From an uncultured Anaerolineales bacterium (lineage in GTDB: Bacteria; Chloroflexota; Anaerolineae; Anaerolineales; Villigracilaceae), in contig CALFXA010000027.1 of NCBI GenBank assembly GCA_937928015.1, positions 1 through 8,217 of the forward strand: a stretch of DNA of 8,217 nucleotides, in the 5' to 3' direction. A program made the translations under genes and the position numbers. A model generated the notes under the pieces. That model saw nothing but the letters and a program-made list of their open reading frames with translations, had not been told where the DNA came from and searched no databases. This document shows positions 1-7,505 of the stretch, one piece after another. Each line of letters opens with the position of its first letter. Position 1 is the stretch's first letter.

Positions 1-1
1 C

Positions 2-1297
2 TTTCTGCTGGCCAATCTATCTTCGAGGATGCTGGTGGCCCCGGTTCAGTCGTTGACCAGGACTGCTGAACGCATCCAGACAGGTGACTTCACGGCCCGC
101 GCTGACATTCAACGCTCGGATGAACTCGGCACCCTGGCTAATGTGCTAAACCAGACCGTAAGTCAGCTTTCCAACACCTTAAAAAGCCTGGAACGCAGCG
201 TGGCCGAGCGCACATATGACCTGGAGATTGCGCGCCTGCAAAGCGAGGAACGCGCCAGGAACCTGGAAACCATCAGCGAAGTCTCGAAAGCCATCTCTGC
301 CGAGCAGCGCATGGACTTGCTGCTTCCGCTCATCGCTCATACCGTGAGTGAAAAGTTTGGCTTCTATCATACGGGCATCTTCCTGCTGGACCCGACCCGC
401 ACCTATGCCGTTCTGCAAGCGGCCAGCAGCGAGGGCGGACAGCGCATGCTGGCACGTGGTCACCGCCTGCAGGTTGGGCAGACGGGTATCGTGGGCTATG
501 TGGCTAACGCAGGAAAACCGCGCATCACCCTCGACGTGGGCGCGGACTCGGCTTTCTTCAACAACCCTGACCTGCCCAATACCCACTCCGAAATGGCCTT
601 GCCGTTGGTCGTACGCGGCGAAGTGATCGGCGTGCTGGACGTGCAAAGCGAGAAGCATGGCGCCTTCACCGACAACGATGCCAACGTGCTGAGCACCCTG
701 GCTGACCAGGTGGCTATCGCCATCGAAAACGCCCGCTTGTTCGAACGCACCCAACAGGCCCTCGAAGAAGTGCAGAGCATGTACAGTCAGTACCTGCGGC
801 AGGAGTGGAAGGGCTTCGCACAGCAGAGCGCAAGCATCGGCTATTACCAGTCGATCAACGGCGGCAGGTTAATCAACAAGCCCGTCCAGAACGAGACCAT
901 GCAACGGGCGCTGGAACGTGGTGAAGTGGTCGTGATCGACGGCGAAGCCGCAGACCAGCCGGCCATCGTCATGCCCGTCAAACTGCGCGGCGAATTGCTC
1001 GGCGTGCTAAACGTCATGTCGCTGCAAAAGGGTCGACAATGGGCCAAAGAGGAAGTGGCGCTCGTGCAGACCGCATCCGACCGCCTGGCGCTGGCGCTCG
1101 AAAATGCACGTCTGCTTCAGGACTCTCTGCGACGCGCTGAACGCGAGCGCAAGGTGTCCGAAATCACCTCGACCATCCGCTCGACCAACGACCCGAACGA
1201 AATGATCCGTCTGGCGATGCAGGAATTGAAGAACGCCCTGGGCGTCAACCGCATCGAAGTCCTGCCGCAATCCGTTTCAGAGCGGCCCGAATCCTAG
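2..1297 (+). CDS. HAMP-GAF-GAF sensor protein, 5'-truncated, no output domain
   Basis: This is the C-terminal part of a membrane-linked sensor; the frame is open to the window edge, so the start lies upstream and the ATG at 29 is internal. The first residues (FLLANLSSRMLVAPV) look like the end of a transmembrane helix running into a HAMP domain, about 26 to 175, with the usual helix-1 proline and a 'DELG' start to helix 2. A charged coiled-coil linker follows, about 176 to 290. A full GAF domain occupies about 300 to 745 and ends in 'VAIAIENARLFE'. A second, shorter GAF covers about 841 to 1120 and ends in 'LALALENARLLQ'. The last 50 residues resemble the opening helix and first strand of a third GAF that then stops. 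No kinase, cyclase or DNA-binding domain is present, so it probably signals through a partner. The downstream hybrid kinase is the obvious candidate, being 12 bases past the next gene's upstream neighbour in the same operon. Ligand unknown. Confidence 0.85.
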   Translation, partial: FLLANLSSRMLVAPVQSLTRTAERIQTGDFTARADIQRSDELGTLANVLNQTVSQLSNTLKSLERSVAERTYDLEIARLQSEERARNLETISEVSKAISAEQRMDLLLPLIAHTVSEKFGFYHTGIFLLDPTRTYAVLQAASSEGGQRMLARGHRLQVGQTGIVGYVANAGKPRITLDVGADSAFFNNPDLPNTHSEMALPLVVRGEVIGVLDVQSEKHGAFTDNDANVLSTLADQVAIAIENARLFERTQQALEEVQSMYSQYLRQEWKGFAQQSASIGYYQSINGGRLINKPVQNETMQRALERGEVVVIDGEAADQPAIVMPVKLRGELLGVLNVMSLQKGRQWAKEEVALVQTASDRLALALENARLLQDSLRRAERERKVSEITSTIRSTNDPNEMIRLAMQELKNALGVNRIEVLPQSVSERPES

Positions 1298-1309
1298 TGA
1301 GAGATAACC

Positions 1310-2101
1310 ATGACCAAGACAATCGCCATTTCAAATGAAAAAGGCGGAGTGGCCAAAACCACCACCACCCTCTCGCTTGGGGCAGCCCTGGCAGAACTGG
1401 GACACAAGGTGCTGTTAATCGACCTCGACCCGCAGGCCAACCTGTCGCTGGCGCTGGGCATCGAGATCGGTGAGAGCGAATATACGTCGAGCAACGTGCT
1501 GATCGAGGCCACCCCGCTAATGACGGCAGTACGTACGACGGAGATCAACAACCTCGACCTCATCCCGTGCAACTCGCGCATCGAGAGCGCCGAACATTTC
1601 CTGCCCGTGCGGACAGGGTATATCTCCACCCTGCGCCGCTCGATTCAGAGTGCGGGCAATATAAAATATGAGTACATCCTGATGGATTGCCCCCCCGCGC
1701 TGGGTGCCATCACCATGAACGCGCTCAGCGCCGCCAACCTGTTGGTGATCCCCACCCAGGCGGAATACTTCTCGGCTTACGCCCTGCGCAACATGATGAA
1801 CCTCATCCGCCGCATCCGCATGGAAAGCAATGCCGACCTGGCCTATCGCATCCTGGTGACGATGTTCGACCGCCGCAACCGCACGCATCGCAATATCAAC
1901 GAACAGTTGCGCAGCACTTTCGGCGAAGGCGTCTTCAAGACCGTCATCGAAGTGGATACCAAACTGCGTGAAAGTCCCATCGCAGGCCTGCCCATTACCC
2001 AATACCGACCCAACACCCGCGGCTCTGTCCAATACCGTGACCTGGCCCAGGAACTGGTGGAATATGCCAAAGAAGAAACAGAAAATCGACAAGCGTATTG
2101 A
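1310..2101 (+). CDS. ParA/Soj-family partition-type ATPase
   Basis: This is a 263-residue ParA/MinD-superfamily ATPase, the usual length for Soj-type proteins without an N-terminal DNA-binding extension. The deviant Walker A motif is KGGVAKTT, with signature lysine K11 and P-loop lysine K16. D40 in 'LIDLDPQAN' matches the catalytic aspartate of Soj, and Walker B is 'YILMDCPP' with D126. The C-terminal third keeps the Soj pattern 'TMFDRR...VFKTVI...LRESPI...G.PI', then 'TRGSVQYRDLAQEL'. Family members dimerise on ATP, bind DNA nonspecifically, and are released when a partner's N-terminal peptide stimulates hydrolysis. No parB or parS is visible in this window. The gene lies in a signalling operon and overlaps the kinase gene by 38 bases. 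The kinase has a ParB-like N-terminus, so its partner may be that kinase (inference). The ATG follows the upstream stop by 12 bases, with a weak GAGAG at 1299 to 1303. An orphan or chromosomal-segregation role cannot be excluded. Confidence 0.92.
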   Translation: MTKTIAISNEKGGVAKTTTTLSLGAALAELGHKVLLIDLDPQANLSLALGIEIGESEYTSSNVLIEATPLMTAVRTTEINNLDLIPCNSRIESAEHFLPVRTGYISTLRRSIQSAGNIKYEYILMDCPPALGAITMNALSAANLLVIPTQAEYFSAYALRNMMNLIRRIRMESNADLAYRILVTMFDRRNRTHRNINEQLRSTFGEGVFKTVIEVDTKLRESPIAGLPITQYRPNTRGSVQYRDLAQELVEYAKEETENRQAY

Positions 2102-2120
2102 TACGCTCTTTGACGGGATC
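2064..2120 (+). other. ParB/Spo0J-like ParA-interaction peptide encoded at the kinase N-terminus
   Basis: Residues 1 to 19 of the kinase contain IDKRIDTLFDGI. This lines up without gaps with LGKGINALFNQV at the N-terminus of Bacillus subtilis Spo0J, recalled from memory: K, I, L and F are identical and several other positions are conservative. Lysines precede it (PKKKQK). In ParB proteins this short basic peptide contacts ParA and stimulates its ATPase. The match is short, so it would be weak evidence alone; the directly preceding, overlapping parA makes it much more meaningful. Binding to ParA is inferred. Confidence 0.5.
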
Positions 2121-5100
2121 CAGCCTGAGGAGGCACCGTCGAAGCCAAAACGAGGCCAAGCCAAGGCTCCGCGCGAAGCAGGCGGCAGGCAGGTCGTCGA
2201 CTCGAAGTCGACCGCGTCGGCCCGCCCGTCAGCACGTCAGCCTCTGGCCGCCACAGGGATTCTCACCCAGCGGGTCGATTCCCTCGTGGTGGACAACGGC
2301 AACGAAATGGGCGTGCCGCCCAGCATTTCCATCGGTTTCCAGGTGGATCAAACCAACTGGGCCACCATGCACGTAGTGGACGAGGAACGTACCCGTACCT
2401 GGAGTTCCGACGATCAGATGCTCGTCAAACAGGTGACGGATCAACTCTCGCTGGCTCTTGAGAACGCGCGCTTGTTCCAAAAGGTAAGTGCCAGCGAAGC
2501 TCAGTTGAGTGAGGCATTGCGCATTGCACGCCTGGCCAACTGGGAATACGATTTCCTGACCGACACCTTTACCTTCAACGACCAGTTTTACAACGTGATG
2601 CATACCACCGCCGAGCGCGAGGGTGGCTACACCATGAATGCCGCCCGTTACGCGGAACGTTTCGTGCATCCCGAGGATGCGCCGCTGGTGGGCATGGAGA
2701 TTCAGAAGTCGGTCGAGACCACCGACCCGAACTTCAGCGCCAGCCTCGAACATCGCGTCACCTTTGGGGATGGAACGCTGGGCTATATGGCCGTGCGCTT
2801 CCGCATCCAAAAGGACGTGCAGGGACGCACGGTCCGCTCGTTCGGCGCGAACCAGGACATCACCGAAAGCAAGATCGGCCAATTGGTGCAGAACGCCACG
2901 GCCCAGATCACGGAAGCCGCACTGAATGCCGCCAGTCTGACGGACCTGCTGCGCGCCATCCACGATGCGGCCCGACGACTGGTTCCCGCCGATAATTTCT
3001 ACATTGCTCTATACGATCCTTCCGAGGGAATGATCAGCTTCCCGTACTTTGTGGACGAAAAAGATCCGCCGCCTCCGCCGATGAAGTATGGACTGGGCTT
3101 GACCAGCTATGTCATCCGCACGGCCGCCCCCCTGTTGGTGACGCCCGAGATATACGCGCAACTCCAACAGGAAGGTGAGGTCACTCCCGATGGCGCGCCC
3201 GGCGTGGACTGGCTGGGCATTCCTCTGCGCTCGGCAGGGGGCGTGCGCGGCGTCATGACGATTCAGACTTATGACCCGAAAATCCGTCTAAACGAGGGGC
3301 ACATCCAGGGGCTTGTCCCGCTGGCCGCCCAGGTGATCGCCGCCATCGAGCGTTTCGAGGCCCGCGACGCACTGGCTAAATCAGAGACGGATTTACGCAC
3401 TCTATTCTCCGCGATGGAAGACGTGGTGTTGGTGGTGAACGGTGAGGGACGTTACACGCGTATCGCGCCGACCAGCCCCAACCTGCTCGTCCGCCCGCGC
3501 GATGAACTGCTCGGCAAACTCATGCACGAGGTCCTGCCGCGCGAGACGGCCGACCGCTTCGTTTCCCTCGTTCGCCAGACCTTGGAAACGGGTGACAGTA
3601 CCCAGTTCGAATACGACCTGCCCATCAGCACCATGACTTATTGGTTCCTGGCGACCCTCTCGAAGCTAAACGAGAACGAAGTCTTCTGGGTGGCGCGTGA
3701 CATCACCGAGCGAAAATTGGCAGAGGAAAGCCTGAAGCGCCGCAACACCTATCTGGCCGCTTCATCCGACATTGCCCGCCTGGTGACCTCCACCCTCGAC
3801 TTGAACACTCTGTTCAATCGTACGGTCAACCTGGTACGTGAGCGATTCGGCTTCTACCACGCTTCGATCTTCATCGTCGAAGAGACCGGCTTTACCGCGC
3901 ACTTGCAAGAAGCCACAGGCGAGGCGGGTGCGGCCATGAAGGCCCAGAGACACAACCTGCAGGTGGGCTCGCAGTCCATCGTAGGCCAGGTGACCCAGTC
4001 GGGCGTGCCCATCATCGTCAATGACACCGAGACCAGCACGATGCACAAGCTCAACCCGCTGTTGCCCGACACCCGCGCCGAGGCGGCCATCCCGCTGCGA
4101 GTGGGCAACCGCGTCATCGGTGCGCTGGACATCCAGTCCACACAAACGGAAGCCTTCAGCGAAGACGATGTGGCCGTGTTGCAGACCCTGGCCGACCAGG
4201 TGGCCATCGCCATCGACAACGCGCGCTCCTACGAGCTGTCCATCGAAGCCGTGAAGGAAATGCGCGAGATCGACCGTCTGAAGACCACCTTCCTGGCGAA
4301 CATGAGCCACGAATTGCGCACGCCGCTCAACTCGATCATCGGCTTCTCACGCGTGATTCTCAAAGGCATCGACGGTCCCATCACCGAATTACAGCAAAGC
4401 GACCTGACCGCCATCTATAACTCGGGCCAGCACCTGCTCGGCCTGATCAATGACATCCTCGACCTTTCCAAGATCGAAGCAGGCAAGATGGAACTGGCCT
4501 TCGAGGAAGTCAACATGAACGACATCATCGCCAGCGTCATGTCCACTGTGGCAGGCCTGGTCAAAGACAAGCAGATTCGCCTGCTCAAGAACCTCCCCGC
4601 CGACCTGCCGCATGCCCATGCCGACCCGATCCGCGTGCGCCAGGTGTTGATCAACCTGTTCTCCAACGCTGCCAAGTTCACAGACGAAGGTTCCATCACG
4701 GTCGACGCCTATATCCAGAACAATTCCTCGGGCCAGCCCGAAATCTACGTGGGCGTGACCGATACGGGTCCTGGCATCGCCGCAAAGGATCAGGCCAAAC
4801 TCTTCCAGCCCTTCTCCCAGGTGGACGATGCTCCCACCCGCAAGACAGGCGGCTCGGGCCTGGGCCTCTCGATCAGCCAGCGCCTGATTCACATGCACGG
4901 CGGTGAGATCGGCCTCAAGAGCGAAGTCGGCAAGGGTAGTACCTTCTTCTTCACGCTGCCCGTCTACCGCGAACCCAAATCCGCCGAGGATGGCGGCAAG
5001 CTGGTCCTGGCCATCGACGACGATCCGCAGGTCATCAGCCTGTACGAACGCTATCTGCAATCCTCGGGCTACCAGGTCATCCCGCTCAGCGACCCGTCAC

Positions 5101-5744
5101 AGGCGGTCAAGCGCGTGGCCGAACTCAAGCCCTTCGCCGTCACGCTCGACATCATGATGCCTGGAATCGACGGCTGGCAGGTCTTAACTGAGTTAAAATC
5201 GAACCCCGAAACCCGCGACATCCCCGTGATGATCTGCTCCATCATCGAGGAACAGGAGCGCGGATTCAACCTGGGCGCGTCCGACTACCTCGTCAAGCCC
5301 ATCCTGGAAGAGGACCTGGTTCAAGCCCTCAACCGCATCAACCCCGACGGGTCCATCCGCGAAGTGCTGGTCATTGACGATAATCCCAATGACTTGAGCC
5401 TGATGGGCAAGATGCTCACCGACAACGGTAACTACAAGCCGCTCCTGGCCCAGGGTGGGGCCAAGGGTTGGGAGATGATCCTCAACCAGGCACCCCAGGC
5501 CGTCATCCTCGACCTGTTCATGCCCGACATGGACGGTTTCAAAATCCTCGAGAAGATGCGCACCAGCAAGGGCCTGAGCGAGATTCCCATCATCGTCGTC
5601 AGCAGCGGCGACCTGACATCCGAGCAGCGCAAGCAGCTCGAAGACTACGGACAGCAATTCGTCAACAAGAGCAGAATGAGCGAGAAGGAACTTATCACCA
5701 GCCTCGAACACGCCCTCCAGCGTGTCAAACCAGGCTCGGCTTAG
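2064..5744 (+). CDS. Multi-sensor hybrid histidine kinase with two REC domains and a ParB-like N-terminus
   Basis: This is a 1226-residue cytoplasmic hybrid sensor kinase with no membrane segment. The ATG at 2064 was chosen because a start at 1968 would add 32 residues that only shadow parA, while 2064 opens the ParB-like sequence MPKKKQKIDKRIDTLF. Approximate domain order: ParB-like peptide 1-19; basic Pro/Ala/Ser-rich linker 20-85; C-terminal half of a GAF 88-140; PAS 150-268; GAF 282-432; PAS 443-556; GAF 566-726; HisKA with H749 in 'MSHELRTPLN'; HATPase with N868, D900 of 'DTGPGI' and the G2 box at 929-935; REC1 about 980-1093 (D985-D987, phospho-acceptor D1029, K1078); REC2 about 1102-1222 (D1105, D1106, phospho-acceptor D1150, K1202). 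All catalytic motifs look intact, so it should autophosphorylate and pass phosphate to its own RECs. No HPt domain is seen. It overlaps parA by 38 bases, which suggests translational coupling. Its sensed signals are unknown. Confidence 0.93.
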   Translation: MPKKKQKIDKRIDTLFDGIQPEEAPSKPKRGQAKAPREAGGRQVVDSKSTASARPSARQPLAATGILTQRVDSLVVDNGNEMGVPPSISIGFQVDQTNWATMHVVDEERTRTWSSDDQMLVKQVTDQLSLALENARLFQKVSASEAQLSEALRIARLANWEYDFLTDTFTFNDQFYNVMHTTAEREGGYTMNAARYAERFVHPEDAPLVGMEIQKSVETTDPNFSASLEHRVTFGDGTLGYMAVRFRIQKDVQGRTVRSFGANQDITESKIGQLVQNATAQITEAALNAASLTDLLRAIHDAARRLVPADNFYIALYDPSEGMISFPYFVDEKDPPPPPMKYGLGLTSYVIRTAAPLLVTPEIYAQLQQEGEVTPDGAPGVDWLGIPLRSAGGVRGVMTIQTYDPKIRLNEGHIQGLVPLAAQVIAAIERFEARDALAKSETDLRTLFSAMEDVVLVVNGEGRYTRIAPTSPNLLVRPRDELLGKLMHEVLPRETADRFVSLVRQTLETGDSTQFEYDLPISTMTYWFLATLSKLNENEVFWVARDITERKLAEESLKRRNTYLAASSDIARLVTSTLDLNTLFNRTVNLVRERFGFYHASIFIVEETGFTAHLQEATGEAGAAMKAQRHNLQVGSQSIVGQVTQSGVPIIVNDTETSTMHKLNPLLPDTRAEAAIPLRVGNRVIGALDIQSTQTEAFSEDDVAVLQTLADQVAIAIDNARSYELSIEAVKEMREIDRLKTTFLANMSHELRTPLNSIIGFSRVILKGIDGPITELQQSDLTAIYNSGQHLLGLINDILDLSKIEAGKMELAFEEVNMNDIIASVMSTVAGLVKDKQIRLLKNLPADLPHAHADPIRVRQVLINLFSNAAKFTDEGSITVDAYIQNNSSGQPEIYVGVTDTGPGIAAKDQAKLFQPFSQVDDAPTRKTGGSGLGLSISQRLIHMHGGEIGLKSEVGKGSTFFFTLPVYREPKSAEDGGKLVLAIDDDPQVISLYERYLQSSGYQVIPLSDPSQAVKRVAELKPFAVTLDIMMPGIDGWQVLTELKSNPETRDIPVMICSIIEEQERGFNLGASDYLVKPILEEDLVQALNRINPDGSIREVLVIDDNPNDLSLMGKMLTDNGNYKPLLAQGGAKGWEMILNQAPQAVILDLFMPDMDGFKILEKMRTSKGLSEIPIIVVSSGDLTSEQRKQLEDYGQQFVNKSRMSEKELITSLEHALQRVKPGSA

Positions 5745-5747
5745 GAG
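5743..5747 (+). promoter_or_regulatory. Shine-Dalgarno AGGAG embedded in the kinase stop codon
   Basis: AGGAG overlaps the TAG stop of the kinase and lies 11 bases before the GTG at 5759. It supports that GTG as the start of the PLP-enzyme gene. It also suggests that ribosomes finishing the kinase reinitiate there. Confidence 0.7.
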
Positions 5748-5758
5748 AAACACACTCT

Positions 5759-7429
5759 GTGACCTTTACCATTAAGTGCATGGACTGCGGCTATGTCGCA
5801 GAATACCATCCCAGTTCCATCCACTGTCCGCGTTGTAACAGCCAGTGGCGCGAAGCGGATTACGACTACAAGAACATTGCTGAAAACTTCACACACTTGA
5901 TCGCAAACCGCCCTTTCGACCTGTGGCGCTATCGCGAACTCCTCCCCATCCGCAACCCCATTCCCAGCCTGCGGTTGGGTGAAGGCGGCACGCCACTCAT
6001 CCAGGCCGTCAACCTGGGCATGATGCTGGGTTGTCCCAACCTGTATATCAAGGACGAGCGTCAGGGTCCGACGGGCTCCTTCAAGGACCGCCAGGCGGCG
6101 GTCACGATTGCAGCCCTCAAGGAGGCGGGCATCACCGAAATGGTGGCGGCTTCCACGGGCAACGTGGCCATCGCCTATTCGGCTTATGCCTCACGCGCCA
6201 GCATCAAACTATGGGCCTTCGTCACCAGTCTGGTGCCCGCCGTCAAGATGCGCGAGATCGCGTTGTACGGCAGCCAGGTCATCAAGGTGACGGGGTCCTA
6301 CGATCAGGTCAAGCAGATGGCGGCCGAATTCGCCCGTCAACGCAATCTGTACCTCGACATGGGTGCGCGCACCATCACCTCCATTGAGGCAATGAAGACC
6401 ATCGCCTTCGAGATCGCCGAACAGTTGACCGCCCTGCTGGGTCCGCCCGCGCCCGTCAACGGGAACCAGCCTCCCGGCTGGCGTGCGCCCGATTGGTACA
6501 TCCAGGCCATCAGCGGCGGGATGGGCCCCATCGGCGTCTACAAGGGATTCCGCGAGATGAGCGAGATGGGCCTGACCGACCGCATGCCCGCCATGGCCCC
6601 CATCCAGGCCGACGGCTGCGCGCCGATGGTCAGTAGTTGGAAACGCGGGCTGGAGAACGCCGAGCCTGTCACCTCGCCCCGCACCCGCATCGAGACCCTG
6701 GCCACGGGTGACCCGGGTCGCGCATATAACATCCTGAGTAAGCAGGTCAATGCCACGCAGGGCGCCTTCGAGAGCGTCACGGACGAGGAAGCCTATCGCG
6801 CCATGCACGTGCTGGCCAAAATGGAGGGCATCTCCGCCGAGCCCGCCGCCGCTGTGGCGTTTGCGGGTTTGTTCAAACTCATCCGCGCAGGCATCATCAA
6901 GCCGACCGACGTGGTGGTGGTCAATGCCACGGGACACACCATGCCCGCCGAGCAGTTCGTGCTGGGCGAGAACTGGTCGCGCAACATTGTCCTGCCGCCC
7001 AAGGAGGAGACTCCCGAGGATGGCCTGCTGGCCGCGCTCAACAACGTGGCCCCCGACCGCTTCCCGCGCGTGGCCATCGTGGACGACACCGCCGAGGCCC
7101 GCCGCCTCATCCGCCGCATTCTGCAATCGCAGGGCAATTACACCATCAGCGAAGCCACCAACGGCAGAGAGGGTCTGGAACTGATCCAGCGCGAGCTGCC
7201 CGACCTGGTCATCCTCGACCTGATGATGCCCGAAATGGACGGCTTCGCCGTGATGGACGCCCTGCGCGCCCGTCCCGAGACCGCCAACATTCCAGTGATC
7301 GTGTCCACCGCCAAAGAACTGACCCCGCAGGAAAAGACCCTGCTCGGCGGGCAGATTCAGGCGTTGATGCAAAAGGGCGATTTCCTCAACGACGAATTCC
7401 TTGAAGAGGTGCGTTCGCTGATCAAATAG
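5759..7429 (+). CDS. Threonine-synthase-like PLP enzyme fused to a C-terminal response-regulator receiver domain
   Basis: This 556-residue protein begins at GTG 5759; the frame stays open upstream, but that stretch only shadows the kinase. A zinc ribbon (C7, C10, C23, C26) leads into a fold-type II PLP enzyme resembling threonine synthase, which makes L-threonine from O-phosphohomoserine. Visible motifs are 'GPTGSFKDR' with the predicted PLP lysine K109, 'STGN' at 132-135, the phosphate loop 'SGGMGPIGVYKGF' from 252, and 'TGHTMP' at 391-396 where threonine synthases usually have 'TGHGLKDP'. The segment at 200-214 also departs from the usual family pattern, so the substrate may differ. After a short linker, residues about 436-553 form a complete REC domain with 'VDD' near its start, phospho-acceptor D487 in 'ILDLMMPEMDGF', and a 'QKG' lysine near the end. 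The fusion is in one frame without visible disruption. Its place behind a hybrid kinase suggests phosphorylation may control the enzyme (inference). Related fold-type II enzymes, such as cysteate-synthase-like proteins, are alternatives. Confidence 0.88.
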   Translation: MTFTIKCMDCGYVAEYHPSSIHCPRCNSQWREADYDYKNIAENFTHLIANRPFDLWRYRELLPIRNPIPSLRLGEGGTPLIQAVNLGMMLGCPNLYIKDERQGPTGSFKDRQAAVTIAALKEAGITEMVAASTGNVAIAYSAYASRASIKLWAFVTSLVPAVKMREIALYGSQVIKVTGSYDQVKQMAAEFARQRNLYLDMGARTITSIEAMKTIAFEIAEQLTALLGPPAPVNGNQPPGWRAPDWYIQAISGGMGPIGVYKGFREMSEMGLTDRMPAMAPIQADGCAPMVSSWKRGLENAEPVTSPRTRIETLATGDPGRAYNILSKQVNATQGAFESVTDEEAYRAMHVLAKMEGISAEPAAAVAFAGLFKLIRAGIIKPTDVVVVNATGHTMPAEQFVLGENWSRNIVLPPKEETPEDGLLAALNNVAPDRFPRVAIVDDTAEARRLIRRILQSQGNYTISEATNGREGLELIQRELPDLVILDLMMPEMDGFAVMDALRARPETANIPVIVSTAKELTPQEKTLLGGQIQALMQKGDFLNDEFLEEVRSLIK

Positions 7430-7453
7430 TCTATCGCTTTGGGGACGGCGCGG

Positions 7454-7486
7454 ACGAGTAGAGCGGGATTCCTCTCGCTCTCTCGT
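7454..7486 (+). terminator. Candidate operon-end hairpin (no clear U tract)
   Basis: AGAGCGGGA at 7460-7468 pairs with TCTCGCTCT at 7473-7481 (one G-U) around a TTCC loop. An outer ACGAG/CTCGT stem at 7454-7458 and 7482-7486 continues it past one bulged T, giving 14 pairs in total. It starts 25 bases after the PLP-enzyme stop, which fits a transcription end or an RNA-stabilising 3' structure. The following bases are not a run of T, so a classic intrinsic terminator is not proven. Confidence 0.5.
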
Positions 7487-7505
7487 TGCCTGCCACCGAA
7501 CAAGA

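Noticed and set aside
179..754. Minus-strand open frames opposite the first sensor gene
   Set aside because: They are antisense to clear GAF-coding sequence, show no domain of their own, and lack a credible ribosome binding site.
1968..2063. An upstream ATG that would extend the kinase by 32 residues
   Set aside because: The added residues are Pro/Trp/Thr-rich shadow translation of parA's conserved C-terminus. The ATG at 2064 gives a sensible basic, ParB-like N-terminus.
3066..3080. Five consecutive prolines in the kinase's second GAF, a possible ribosome-stalling site
   Set aside because: The proline run after 'DE.D' is, as I recall, common in this GAF subfamily ahead of a 'G.GLT.YV..T' segment, so it is probably structural and not a special regulatory feature.
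5468..5758. An upstream extension of the PLP-enzyme frame
   Set aside because: It lies within the kinase's second REC and translates to low-complexity Arg/His/Gln-rich sequence. The GTG at 5759 has an AGGAG site and leads directly into the zinc ribbon.
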